59,776 bases of DNA from Pseudomonas sp. GM50 (GCF_000282375.1 NZ_AKJK01000138.1:1-59776); one strand, 5' to 3'; positions 35,213 to 43,393 are shown, counted from the first letter of the stretch. Numbers and translations are program-made. The notes: generated from the letters alone by a model not told the origin.

Positions 35213-36280
35213 TTACAACGTGGAGTCGGCAGCCATCTGCACGTAGCTCGGGTCGAAGCGCAGCTTGAGGTTGGTCTTGTCGCCGCTGGTCACGCCATTG
35301 GCGAAGGCCATGCCGATGGCGCTGGTGTCCTTGGCACCTTCACCCAACAAGCCGTGCTGGAACGAGAACTCGGCGACCTTGCGCATGGTGTCGGGCAGTT
35401 GCTTGCTGGTGGAAAACGCCAAGGCTTCCTGGGGGGTGGCGAACAGCTTGGTGGTGTCGAGTTGCGCCTGGAAACCGGCCAGGTCGGTGCCCGAGGCTTT
35501 GGCCATGTGTTCGAGGGCGGCTTTGCTGGCGGCGTTTTTGGCGTTCATCAATGCCACCACTTCAAACCAGGCGCCGGTCAGGGCTTTGCCCAGGGCCGGG
35601 TTGTCTTTGAGGGTGGCGCTGTTGACCACCATCATGTCCATGATTTCGCCGGGAACCTGGCTGGAGTTGAAGACTTCGGTCACGCCGGGCTTGGCCTTGA
35701 TGTCCGAGAGCATCGGGTTCCAGGTGGTGACAGCGTTGACCTGATCGGTGTTGAAGGCGGCCGAAATGTCGGCGTCGGAAGTGTTGACCACTTTCAGGTC
35801 TTTCTCGGTGAGGTCCACCGAATCGAGTGCCCGGGCCAATAGATAGTGGGACACCGAGAGCTCAACCAGATTGACGTCCATGCCCTTGAGGTCGGCGACT
35901 TTCTTGCCTTCGCCCTTGAGCACGATGCCGTCGTTGCCGTTGGAGAAGTCGCTGACGATCAGCGCCGTGCTGTCGACGCCACCGGCAGCCGGAATGGTCA
36001 GCGCGTCCATGTTGGTCATGGTGCAGCCATCGAACTGGCCGGCGGTGTATTGGTTGATGGATTCGACGTAATCGTTGAGCTGCACCACATCGATTTTGAT
36101 GCCGTACTTTTTCGCCCATTTGTCGACGATGCCTTGGCTGCCGGCGTATTCCCAAGGCATCCAGCCAGCATAAATAGTCCAGCAGACGCTGAAATGGTCT
36201 TTTTGTGCGGCCTGGGACGAGACGCTCACGAGGGCTGCAAAAGCAGCGGCAAGCAGGGCGGGTAAACGAAGTCGGGACAT
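35213..36280 (-). CDS. ABC transporter periplasmic substrate-binding protein (probable guanidine)
   Basis: The protein has 355 residues, with a signal peptide MSRLRLPALLAAAFAALVSV ending SSQAA. The mature protein is of the SsuA/TauA/NrtA type (VCWTIYAGWMPWEYA..., AGQFDGCTMTNMDAL). ATG 36280 has GGAG nine bases upstream, and that GGAG lies in the segment complementary to the aptamer. It is the first gene of the operon, directly under riboswitch control. Default annotation would call it a urea-binding protein; the ligand is inferred from the riboswitch. Confidence 0.88.
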   Translation of the reverse strand: MSRLRLPALLAAAFAALVSVSSQAAQKDHFSVCWTIYAGWMPWEYAGSQGIVDKWAKKYGIKIDVVQLNDYVESINQYTAGQFDGCTMTNMDALTIPAAGGVDSTALIVSDFSNGNDGIVLKGEGKKVADLKGMDVNLVELSVSHYLLARALDSVDLTEKDLKVVNTSDADISAAFNTDQVNAVTTWNPMLSDIKAKPGVTEVFNSSQVPGEIMDMMVVNSATLKDNPALGKALTGAWFEVVALMNAKNAASKAALEHMAKASGTDLAGFQAQLDTTKLFATPQEALAFSTSKQLPDTMRKVAEFSFQHGLLGEGAKDTSAIGMAFANGVTSGDKTNLKLRFDPSYVQMAADSTL

Positions 36281-36289
36281 GGTGTGGTT

Positions 36290-36299
36290 CTCCAGTTGA
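36290..36299 (-). promoter_or_regulatory. Shine-Dalgarno region complementary to the aptamer
   Basis: The RNA segment UCAACUGGAG here contains the GGAG Shine-Dalgarno. It is the exact 10-nt reverse complement of CUCCAGUUGA in the aptamer (36383-36374), a possible expression platform acting on translation. Confidence 0.6.
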
Positions 36300-36341
36300 T
36301 CAAGGGCGGACAGGAAGGCAGCGGCACCGCGAACGGTGGCT

Positions 36342-36438
36342 TGTCTCCCGGGCTTTTGTCCCGCCGTGTAACCTCAACTGGAGGTCGCCAACTCTCGGAC
36401 CAGCCACTCGCGATCGCGAGCCGGAACCCTAGTCAGCC
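36342..36438 (-). promoter_or_regulatory. Guanidine-I (ykkC subtype 1) riboswitch
   Basis: Reading the minus strand, the conserved blocks appear in order: CTAGGGTTCCGG, then GGCTGGTCCGAGAG, a variable hairpin (CCTC-CAGTT-GAGG), then ACACGGCGGGAC and AAAAGCCCGGGAGA. This is the ykkC guanidine-I aptamer consensus. It lies 61 nt before the ATG of the binding-protein gene. No poly-U terminator follows, so control is probably at translation. Confidence 0.93.
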
Positions 36439-36491
36439 ATTGCAAATTGTGGTGCCGCGAACCTGTGATGACTCCTGCACGCCTTTGGTTA

Positions 36492-36507
36492 AGCGAGAGC
36501 CGTGCCA
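36492..36507 (-). promoter_or_regulatory. Sigma-54 (-24/-12) promoter of the guanidine operon
   Basis: The minus strand reads TGGCACG-GCTC-TCGCT, with perfect -24 and exact GG-N10-GC spacing; only one -12 base departs from TTGCW. Transcription would start near 36481, about 40 nt before the aptamer. This implies nitrogen (NtrC) control. Confidence 0.6.
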
Positions 36508-36726
36508 AGTCGGCTTGAACCCTCTGGGTGGGGGCATGCAGGGAAGAGGGCGGATAAAGGGGGCTTGCGCCTTGCCTTGTCATGGTGCGTTGGCGCGCAA
36601 CCGTGCACCGTAGATGGACGGGCTGGCCGCTGATCTGAAGGCCGATACCGTCTGGCACTCGGTGCAGGTTTGAAAGTCAAAACAGGTGTCAGTCGACTGC
36701 TGTTGCAGGTCTTTCAGGAGGCCTCC

Positions 36727-36966
36727 ATGTTCTGTCAAAAAAAGCTCCGCCAAATATTCCTCAGCGTGTTTTTTGGTTTGGGCCTGTCCGGCTGTTACTA
36801 CTATGCAGGTGGCGGTGATATTTATCCGACACCCTATTACTATCCCGGCTATTACTACTCACCTTACTACTACGGCGGCCCGCGTTTTTACGGCGGCTAT
36901 CGTTACTATTATTTCAGTGGTCCCCGTCATTACCATGGCGGCGGACACTATCGCGGGCACCGCTGA
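36727..36966 (+). CDS. Small tyrosine/glycine-rich lipoprotein
   Basis: The protein has 79 residues. The signal peptide MFCQKKLRQIFLSVFF ends in lipobox LSGC. The mature part is almost only Tyr, Gly, Pro, Arg and His in short repeats (PYYYPGYYYSPYYYGG, then GGHYRGH). It has AGGAGGC before ATG and a terminator downstream. The first 13 codons and the ribosome-binding site are nearly identical to those of the next gene, so the pair arose by duplication. Function unknown. Confidence 0.78.
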   Translation: MFCQKKLRQIFLSVFFGLGLSGCYYYAGGGDIYPTPYYYPGYYYSPYYYGGPRFYGGYRYYYFSGPRHYHGGGHYRGHR

Positions 36967-36982
36967 TCAGCTCATGAATGCA

Positions 36983-37018
36983 ACGGCGCGTCCGGCTTCC
37001 CGGACGCGCCGTTTTTCT
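36983..37018 (+). terminator. Rho-independent terminator
   Basis: A 12-bp stem (ACGGCGCGTCCG/CGGACGCGCCGT) is followed by TTTTCTT, just past the first tyrosine-rich lipoprotein gene. Confidence 0.85.
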
Positions 37019-37179
37019 TGTGTGAAAGATGAAGAACCTTTCATCGGCTACTTGTTTCAACGTGTTACAGGAACGCACCAGATTCCGAATTCACTGTCTG
37101 ATCTTTCGACAGTTGTGAACAATTGACTGTCGCCTGCCAGCGTCGCTGGTGTGGCTCACTCGCGGTCCAGGAGGCCGCC

Positions 37180-37653
37180 ATGCTCTGTCAAAAAAAGCTC
37201 CACCAAATTCTGCTGATTGCTCTATCGGGATTGTTTCTTGGTGCGTGCGTACCCTATTCCGACGGAGGAGACAGCTACTACCGTTCCGAGGTTTACACGT
37301 CCCCAGCGCCGTATTACTCCGGTGGCGGGTCTTACTACTCTGATGGGGGTTACTACTCGGCCCCACGCAGGTATTACTCACCACCAGCACGGTATTACCA
37401 GCCATCGCCGCGTTACTACCACCAGCCGCGGGTTTATCAACCGGCACCGCGCTATTACGACTACCGCGGCTACCAGAATCGTGGATGGGACCGTCATGAC
37501 CGCGGCGGTTGGGACGGTCGTAACCGGGGCGATTGGGACGGCCGGAACCGAGGCGGCCGGGGCGATGACTATCGCGGCCACAGGGATCACCGTGATGGAA
37601 GAGGCGATCGCCACGATCGTGGCGATAACGATGGCCGAGGCCACCGCCGCTAA
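37180..37653 (+). CDS. Tyrosine-rich, Arg/Gly/Asp-repeat lipoprotein
   Basis: The protein has 157 residues. The signal peptide MLCQKKLHQILLIALSG ends in lipobox LGAC. A mature Tyr/Ser/Pro region (APRRYYSPPARYYQPSPRYY) is followed by a highly charged tail of repeated GWDGRNRGD- and RHDRGD-type units. It is a paralogue of the preceding gene in its leader and signal peptide but has gained a different C-terminal half. The tail may be disordered or bind polyanions; that is inference. Confidence 0.75.
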   Translation: MLCQKKLHQILLIALSGLFLGACVPYSDGGDSYYRSEVYTSPAPYYSGGGSYYSDGGYYSAPRRYYSPPARYYQPSPRYYHQPRVYQPAPRYYDYRGYQNRGWDRHDRGGWDGRNRGDWDGRNRGGRGDDYRGHRDHRDGRGDRHDRGDNDGRGHRR

Positions 37654-37666
37654 CCCCTCAATAAAA

Positions 37667-37692
37667 AACGGCGCTTGAAGCGCCGTTTTTTT
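37667..37692. terminator. Bidirectional terminator
   Basis: The stem AACGGCGCTT/AAGCGCCGTT has T-runs on both strands. It separates the convergent lipoprotein and hydrolase genes. Confidence 0.85.
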
Positions 37693-37703
37693 GTGCCTGG
37701 ATT

Positions 37704-38816
37704 TCAGTACTCAGACAGATCGGCCAGAGGGTGCCGACCTTCCCATACCTTGCGAAAATGCGCCTCCACCGCCGCCTCCGGCACATTGTTGATATCCGGC
37801 CAGTGCCAGTGAGGTTTCTGGTCCTTGTCGATCAACCGCGCTCGTACGCCTTCGCTGAACTCCGGATGACGGCAGCAGTTGAGGCTTATGGTGTATTCCA
37901 TCTGAAAGACTTGAGCCAGTGACAGGTGCCGGGCGCGAACGATCTGTTCCCACACCAGATGAGCGGTCAGGGGCGAGCCTTCAGTCATGGTTTTGGCGGC
38001 ACGACCGAGCAGCGGGTCGGAATGATCGCGCAGCGCACTGATGGCCTTCCAGGCGCAACGAACGTCGCTGACATCCAGCAGTTCGTCGATCAGCTCGCGT
38101 CGAGGCAACCACTGCGCTTCGGGCATCTGCGCGAGCGCTTCCTGCTGCAAGGCCTTGAGCAGGCTGTTGAGCTGCATGGCTGTCTGTTCCTGCCAGTTCA
38201 ATTGCAGCAAACCTTCGATCAGCTCATGCTGTTGATCATCGCGCAAGAAGCGGTCGGCGAGGTCCAGATCGATCGCATCGCGACCGTTCATCTGGGCGCC
38301 GGTCAGGCCCAGAAACAATCCGAGCTTGCCGGGCAACCGCGACAGAAACCAGCTGGCGCCGACGTCCGGGTACAAGCCGATGCCGATCTCCGGCATCGCC
38401 AACCGGCTGCTCGGCGTGACGATCCGAATGCTCGCCCCTTGCAGCAGCCCCATGCCACCGCCCAGCACGTAACCATGCCCCCAACAGATCAGCGGTTTCG
38501 GGTAGGTGTGCAGGTTGAAGTCGAGGCGATATTCTGCCGCAAAGAAGTGTGCAGCCAAGGGCGGCACTTCACCGGGAAGGGCGCGACACGCCTCCACCAG
38601 GCTGCGTACTTCACCGCCGGCGCAAAAAGCCTTGGCGCCATTGCCGCGCAGCAGCACGCAAACGATCTGTGGCTCCTTGGCCCAGGCGTCCAGTTGATCG
38701 CGCAGGGCGTTGATCATCGGCAAGGAGAGGGCGTTGAGGGACTTTTCGGCATCCAGGCTGGCAATGCCGATGCGTGCGCCGTCGGTGCCGGTGAGTTCTT
38801 CGAAGTGCAGATTCAT
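37704..38816 (-). CDS. 3-hydroxyisobutyryl-CoA hydrolase-type enoyl-CoA hydratase family protein
   Basis: The protein has 370 residues, longer than classical enoyl-CoA hydratases (about 260) and matching the HIBYL-CoA hydrolase group (ECH_2). The oxyanion-hole segments LLRGNGAKAFCAGGEVRSL and GHGYVLGGGMGLLQ and the motif MPEIGIGLYPDVGASWFLSR are visible. The family hydrolyses 3-hydroxyisobutyryl-CoA in valine catabolism. No other valine genes adjoin, so the physiological substrate is not certain. Confidence 0.87.
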   Translation of the reverse strand: MNLHFEELTGTDGARIGIASLDAEKSLNALSLPMINALRDQLDAWAKEPQIVCVLLRGNGAKAFCAGGEVRSLVEACRALPGEVPPLAAHFFAAEYRLDFNLHTYPKPLICWGHGYVLGGGMGLLQGASIRIVTPSSRLAMPEIGIGLYPDVGASWFLSRLPGKLGLFLGLTGAQMNGRDAIDLDLADRFLRDDQQHELIEGLLQLNWQEQTAMQLNSLLKALQQEALAQMPEAQWLPRRELIDELLDVSDVRCAWKAISALRDHSDPLLGRAAKTMTEGSPLTAHLVWEQIVRARHLSLAQVFQMEYTISLNCCRHPEFSEGVRARLIDKDQKPHWHWPDINNVPEAAVEAHFRKVWEGRHPLADLSEY

Positions 38817-38948
38817 CGTGACCTCGATCGGGAATTTGAGCGTTCAGTATGATCGCTCTATAGGAAAGTGCCGGATCTGCGTCAGATCAATTGACAAGCG
38901 TGATGGGCTTTCCTAGGGTTCGCCCCATTGTTTTTACCGGATGTAATC

Positions 38949-39644
38949 ATGACTGCTGACGACCGTATCAAACTCGAACCGAGCTGGAAGGAGGCACTGC
39001 GTGCCGAATTCGACCAGCCTTACATGGCAGAGTTGCGCTCATTCCTGCAACAGGAACGCGCGGCGGGCAAAGAGATCTATCCACCCGGACCGATGATTTT
39101 CAACGCGCTCAATTCCACGCCGCTGGACAAGGTCAAAGTGGTCATCCTCGGTCAAGACCCTTACCACGGCCCGGGTCAGGCCCATGGGCTGTGCTTCTCG
39201 GTGCAACCGGGCGTACCGGCGCCGCCATCGCTGGTGAACATTTACAAAGAGTTGAAGCGCGACCTGAACATCGACATTCCCAACCATGGCTACCTGCAGA
39301 GTTGGGCAGAGCAAGGCGTGTTGATGCTCAACACCACCATGACCGTCGAACGCGCGAATGCCAACGCCCATGCGGGCAAGGGCTGGCAGTACTTTACCGA
39401 TCGGATTATCGAAGTGGTCAGCGAACATCAGCCACATCTGGTGTTCCTGCTGTGGGGCGCACATGCCCAGAGCAAGCAGAAACTCATCGATGCCACCAAA
39501 CATCTGGTGCTGACCTCAGTCCATCCATCGCCGCTGTCCGCTTATCGCGGCTTCCTCGGATGTGGGCACTTCAGCCGGGCGAACAAGTTTCTGGAACAGA
39601 ATGGCGAGACGCCGATCGAGTGGCGGTTGCCGCCGGTTATGTAA
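38949..39644 (+). CDS. ung: Uracil-DNA glycosylase
   Basis: The protein has 231 residues. The water-activating D70 lies in VILGQDPYHGPGQAHGLCFS, and the minor-groove loop is SVHPSPLSAYRGF. It removes uracil from DNA as the first step of base excision repair. The start ATG 38949 is preceded by an ACCGGATG-type leader. It is divergent from the hydrolase gene. Confidence 0.95.
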   Translation: MTADDRIKLEPSWKEALRAEFDQPYMAELRSFLQQERAAGKEIYPPGPMIFNALNSTPLDKVKVVILGQDPYHGPGQAHGLCFSVQPGVPAPPSLVNIYKELKRDLNIDIPNHGYLQSWAEQGVLMLNTTMTVERANANAHAGKGWQYFTDRIIEVVSEHQPHLVFLLWGAHAQSKQKLIDATKHLVLTSVHPSPLSAYRGFLGCGHFSRANKFLEQNGETPIEWRLPPVM

Positions 39645-39800
39645 CGATCACCGCCAGCCAGAGAGCCGCTCGTCAGATATCACCGGATACCTGTTACTTC
39701 TGACAGTAGACGTGATAGGGCGCCATCTGTTCAATTGATCCCTACGGGCTTGCACTATTAAAGCTCTAATCGGGTTTTATTAATTAAACAGGAGTTCGTT

Positions 39801-40253
39801 ATGAATAATCTGGAGCGCAATAAAATAATGGCCCTTCCAAAGGCTAAAGGAAATTTATTTGCGAAAACAACTCGTTGGCCTACTTCCGACCCTAGAAATA
39901 CTATCGATACAGGCGATGTGTATTTTATCGACGATGTCGTTGTAGGTAATTATCAGGTGGGCGGCCGGGTTAACGATGATCAAAGTGATTACTTTACCTC
40001 GGTGACTTTCGAAATTCCGCGGGATACTCAAAGTGGAGTATATGATATTAAACCGGGTGTTATTGAGGCCCGGTACGGTATTGTCTTGGGCGAGGATTCA
40101 GAGCTGTACAGGGCTGTAAGTGGAAAAATCAAACTTACTGTCAATTCTGAAGGTACTCATTTCGAGGCCGAGGATTTTCACTTCGTAGCCCGTATAGGAA
40201 GTGCCGGCAAGACTGCTGAGCTCTTCTTGGGTAATTTCAATATCTTGTTTTGA
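39801..40253 (+). CDS. Orphan AT-rich hypothetical protein
   Basis: The protein has 150 residues. It has no signal peptide, no membrane segment and no recognised motif. The pattern of alternating hydrophobic residues (DVYFIDDVVVGNYQVGG, SVTFEIPRDTQSGVYDI) suggests a beta-sandwich. CAGGAG lies at a good distance before ATG 39801. Codon use and base composition are clearly AT-richer than the flanking ung and AbrB-type genes, which suggests horizontal acquisition. It has its own terminator. I do not recognise the family. Confidence 0.7.
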   Translation: MNNLERNKIMALPKAKGNLFAKTTRWPTSDPRNTIDTGDVYFIDDVVVGNYQVGGRVNDDQSDYFTSVTFEIPRDTQSGVYDIKPGVIEARYGIVLGEDSELYRAVSGKIKLTVNSEGTHFEAEDFHFVARIGSAGKTAELFLGNFNILF

Positions 40254-40258
40254 AATTC

Positions 40259-40311
40259 AAGAAGTGCTCCAAGGCAATAATTCTCCAAGAGTGGGGCACT
40301 TCTTTTATTTA
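40259..40311 (+). terminator. Terminator of the AT-rich orphan gene
   Basis: AAGAAGTGC pairs with GCACTTCTT across a loop of about 28 nt and is followed by TTTTATTT. Confidence 0.6.
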
Positions 40312-40327
40312 ACTAAAAACAAAATCC

Positions 40328-41368
40328 TCATGGCCGTTCGGGCTCCCGGTTCCAATACCGAAACAACGGCTCTGCCAGAAACAATACAAACAACAACCGC
40401 ATCACCTGCATCGCCGTCACCAACGGTACCGACAATTGCAGGGTTTCCGCCGTCAAACTCATCTCGGCAATCCCGCCGGGCATCATGCCCAGGGTCAGCG
40501 AACGCAGATCCAGCTGAGTCAGCGCGCTCAAACCCAATGCCGCCAGGGTAGCGATCAACATGGTCAACACCGTGCCGAGCAGGGTTCGGCCCATGAAGGA
40601 CGGTGCCCGCCGGAAGAACTGCCGATTGAAGTGACACCCCAACCCGCTGCCGATCAGCCACTGGCCGATCTGACTGCCGCCGTTGGGCAGTCCGATGTGC
40701 AGGTCCCAACCAATGCTCACCGCCGCACTCACCAGCAACGGTCCGAATAGCCACGGATTGGGCTGGCGCAGACGTTGCCAGATCCAGGCGGCAAGGGCGC
40801 CCGCCGGGAACAGAATCGCCAGCCAGCGCCAGTCGACGCTGCCGGCATGGGCGATCGGCGCACCGTCGCCCAATAGATATTTGAAGGCCGCCGGCACACA
40901 CAGCACCACCACCAGCACCCGCAAACTCTGCCCCGCCGCGACACGGCTGAGCACCGCGCCGTTGCGCGCGCCGAGGTTGACCATCTCCCCGGAGCCGCCG
41001 GGCATGCTGGAAAAGAATGCGGTGGCGCGATCTTCCCCGGTACGCCGCATCAACCAGACCCCGACCACCGCGGACAGGCTGGTGACCAACGCACCGAAGA
41101 AGATCAGACCGAAGTGGCTCAACACCTGCTCCATCACCACTGGGGTGAAGTGCAGGCCGATGCCGATGCCGACGATCCACTGGCCACACTTGCGCCCGCC
41201 AGGGATTTCCGCCAATTGCCAGGGAGTCAGGCAGCGCACCAGGATGATCGCCAACAACGAGCCGACCATCCACGGCAGCGGCCAGCCGATCTGGCTGGCG
41301 AGGTAACCGCCCAGCAGACCGACCAGCGGTGTTCCCCACCAGCTTTTGAACGGGGTGCGATCAGACAT
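40328..41368 (-). CDS. AbrB-family (ammonia monooxygenase-like) membrane protein
   Basis: The protein has 346 residues and about ten TM helices arranged as an internal duplication. It has the repeated glycine pattern LLGGYLASQIGWPLPWMVGSLL and MLPGGIAEMSLTA-like MMPGGIAEMSLTA near the C-terminus, typical of the AbrB duplication family. Function is not established; members are often encoded beside tripartite tricarboxylate transporters, as here. It overlaps tctA by 8 bp and is probably in the same operon. Confidence 0.85.
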   Translation of the reverse strand: MSDRTPFKSWWGTPLVGLLGGYLASQIGWPLPWMVGSLLAIILVRCLTPWQLAEIPGGRKCGQWIVGIGIGLHFTPVVMEQVLSHFGLIFFGALVTSLSAVVGVWLMRRTGEDRATAFFSSMPGGSGEMVNLGARNGAVLSRVAAGQSLRVLVVVLCVPAAFKYLLGDGAPIAHAGSVDWRWLAILFPAGALAAWIWQRLRQPNPWLFGPLLVSAAVSIGWDLHIGLPNGGSQIGQWLIGSGLGCHFNRQFFRRAPSFMGRTLLGTVLTMLIATLAALGLSALTQLDLRSLTLGMMPGGIAEMSLTAETLQLSVPLVTAMQVMRLLFVLFLAEPLFRYWNREPERP

Positions 41369-42875
41369 CGGCGATAGTGCGCCGGGCGACCGAACGTTTG
41401 CGCCAGATACGCAGGATCGGCACCAGCAGCATCACTGCGATCAACGCCCAGACACCCATGGTGATCCCGCTGGACCAGAGAATTTCCAGTGAACCGTTGG
41501 AGATCGACAAGGCGCGACGCAGATTCTGTTCCATCAACCCACCGAGAATGAAACCCAGCAGCACGGGCGACAACGGGAAGTCTAGCTTGCGCAGGATGTA
41601 GCCGAAGATGCCGATACCGATCATCAGGAACAGGTCGAAGGTGGTCGCATGTACCGCGAAGACGCCGATGGCGGTGATGATCGCGATCATCGGCACCAGC
41701 GCCCAGTTCGGCACGGCGAGGATGCGGGTGAAGATACGGATCATCGGAATGTTGAGGATCACCAGCATGATGTTGGCAACAAACAACGAGGCGATCAGGC
41801 CCCAGACGATGTCCGGTTGCTGTTGGAACAGCAGCGGGCCCGGCGTGATGTTGTACAGCGACAGTGCGCCGATCATCACCGCAGTCGTGCCCGAACCTGG
41901 CACACCCAGCGTCAACATCGGCACCAGTGCGCCGCAAGCTTCAGCGCCGATAGCGGTTTCCGGGGCGGCGAGACCACGTTTGTCGCCCTGCCCGAATTTG
42001 CCGCTTGAGCCCGCGATGCGTTTTTCGGTCATGTAGGCCACGGCGCTGGCCAGCGTCGCGCCGGCACCGGGCAGCACGCCCATGATGAAACCGAGCACAC
42101 CGCAACGCATGTTCACCCAGAACACTGAGGCGGCTTCCTTGAAGTTGAACATCATGCGACCGGTGGCTTTGAACGCTTCCTGACCGCGGTGGGTTTTTTC
42201 CAGCAGCAGGAGAATTTCACTGATGGAGAAGAGGCCCAGTACCAGCACCACAAACTGAATGCCGTCAGTGAGGTGGATGTTGTCACCGGTGAATCGATAG
42301 ACGCCGCTATTGGCATCAATGCCGACGGTCGACAGGAACAGGCCGATCAGCGCGGCGATAAAGGTCTTCAGTGGTCGGTCGCCGGCCATGCCGCCGAGGC
42401 AGACAATCGCGAACACCATCAGGACGAAGTATTCCGCCGGACCGAAGGCAATCGCCCATTTCGCCAGAATCGGTGCAAACACCACCATCCCGCAGGTCGC
42501 GATGAAGGCGCCGATGAACGAGCTCCAGGCCGACAGCGACAGTGCAACCCCCGCCATGCCTTGACGCGCCATCGGGTAGCCGTCGAGGGTGGTCATCACG
42601 GTGGACGCTTCCCCCGGAATGTTCAGCAGGATCGAGCTGATCCGGCCGCCGTACTCGCAACCCAGATAGACCGCCGCCAGCAGGATCAACGCCGACTCCG
42701 GTGGCAGGCCCAGGGCGAACGCGATGGGGATCAACAGCGCCACGCCGTTGATCGGCCCCAGGCCCGGCAGCAGGCCGACCACGGTGCCGATCAGTGTGCC
42801 GCTGAGTGCGGTCACCAGGTTGTATGGCGTTAATGCGACGCCGAAGCCGTGACTCAAATAACCAAGCGTATCCAT
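41361..42875 (-). CDS. tctA: Tripartite tricarboxylate transporter, large permease TctA
   Basis: The protein has 504 residues and about twelve TM helices. It has the TctA signatures GTVVGLLPGLGPINGVALLIP and GVLPGAGATLASAVAYMTEK, plus TLGVPGSGTTAVMIGAL. Start 42875 has GGAGA upstream. It imports citrate and related tricarboxylates with TctB and the binding protein TctC. It begins one base after the tctB stop. Confidence 0.93.
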   Translation of the reverse strand: MDTLGYLSHGFGVALTPYNLVTALSGTLIGTVVGLLPGLGPINGVALLIPIAFALGLPPESALILLAAVYLGCEYGGRISSILLNIPGEASTVMTTLDGYPMARQGMAGVALSLSAWSSFIGAFIATCGMVVFAPILAKWAIAFGPAEYFVLMVFAIVCLGGMAGDRPLKTFIAALIGLFLSTVGIDANSGVYRFTGDNIHLTDGIQFVVLVLGLFSISEILLLLEKTHRGQEAFKATGRMMFNFKEAASVFWVNMRCGVLGFIMGVLPGAGATLASAVAYMTEKRIAGSSGKFGQGDKRGLAAPETAIGAEACGALVPMLTLGVPGSGTTAVMIGALSLYNITPGPLLFQQQPDIVWGLIASLFVANIMLVILNIPMIRIFTRILAVPNWALVPMIAIITAIGVFAVHATTFDLFLMIGIGIFGYILRKLDFPLSPVLLGFILGGLMEQNLRRALSISNGSLEILWSSGITMGVWALIAVMLLVPILRIWRKRSVARRTIADV

Positions 42876-42876
42876 A

Positions 42877-43335
42877 TCAGTTCTCCAAAACGTCAAGCAG
42901 GCCCAAAGGCAGCGGGACGTCCATGACTTTGTCGAACAGCAGGTACAGGCCGATACTCATCAGGCTGATGATCACCGCGCTCGGCACCCAGCGTCCGCCG
43001 TACAGGCGCGCCATCGGAATGCCGATCAACAGGCTGCTGAGGATGAAGCCCAAGGGTTCGAACAGACCGGCGAAGATCAGCAACAACAGCACGCAAAGGC
43101 CAATCTTGTGCAGGGTCTCGCGATCCATCGGTGGATCGTCAGTCGTGTGGATGATCGGCGACGGGCGAAATACCATGTAAACCAGCCCCAGCCCCATCAG
43201 GCCCAACATCAATAACGGGAAGGCGCGGGGACCGATGGGTTCATAGGAAAACGGAGCCTGATAGGGCCAGGCCATCAGTATCAGGCACAGACAGGCCAGC
43301 AACAGCACCGAAGCAAAAATGCGTTGTATGAGCAT
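42877..43335 (-). CDS. tctB: Tripartite tricarboxylate transporter, small permease TctB
   Basis: The protein has 152 residues and four TM helices, and starts MLIQRIFASVLLLACLCLIL. It has the short TctB profile with AFPLLMLGLMGLGLVYMVF and a C-terminal helix ending LLFDKVMDVPLPLG. It is the small partner of TctA and lies directly upstream of it. Confidence 0.9.
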   Translation of the reverse strand: MLIQRIFASVLLLACLCLILMAWPYQAPFSYEPIGPRAFPLLMLGLMGLGLVYMVFRPSPIIHTTDDPPMDRETLHKIGLCVLLLLIFAGLFEPLGFILSSLLIGIPMARLYGGRWVPSAVIISLMSIGLYLLFDKVMDVPLPLGLLDVLEN

Positions 43336-43393
43336 GAGGAACTCCTGGGCCACGACCCCGAGAGCCGGGGTCGTGGCCGCTAGACAGAGGCGA

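Larger units (their letters stand above)
36281..36726. other. 446-bp regulatory region of the guanidine operon
   Basis: From the operon side it holds the Shine-Dalgarno, the guanidine-I aptamer (36342-36438) and a -24/-12 promoter (36492-36507). From 36510 to 36726 I see upstream sequence of both the operon and the lipoprotein gene, with no small gene. Confidence 0.7.

Noticed and set aside
26329..36280. Plain urea carboxylase/urea ABC transporter annotation
   Set aside because: The guanidine-I aptamer and the DUF1989 pair fit guanidine better; urea remains possible only as a side substrate.
36446..36464. Second -24/-12-like sequence (GGCACC...TTGCA) directly before the aptamer
   Set aside because: The GG to GC spacing is 11 instead of 10 nt; the element at 36492-36507 has exact spacing and a better -24 box.
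36541..36620. Possible NtrC sites upstream of the sigma-54 promoter
   Set aside because: Only weak half-site matches (for example TGCACC-N5-TGGACG) were found, not enough to call.
37180..37653. CRISPR-like or minisatellite array in the charged-tail lipoprotein gene
   Set aside because: Repeats are short, coding and irregular, with no constant spacer length.
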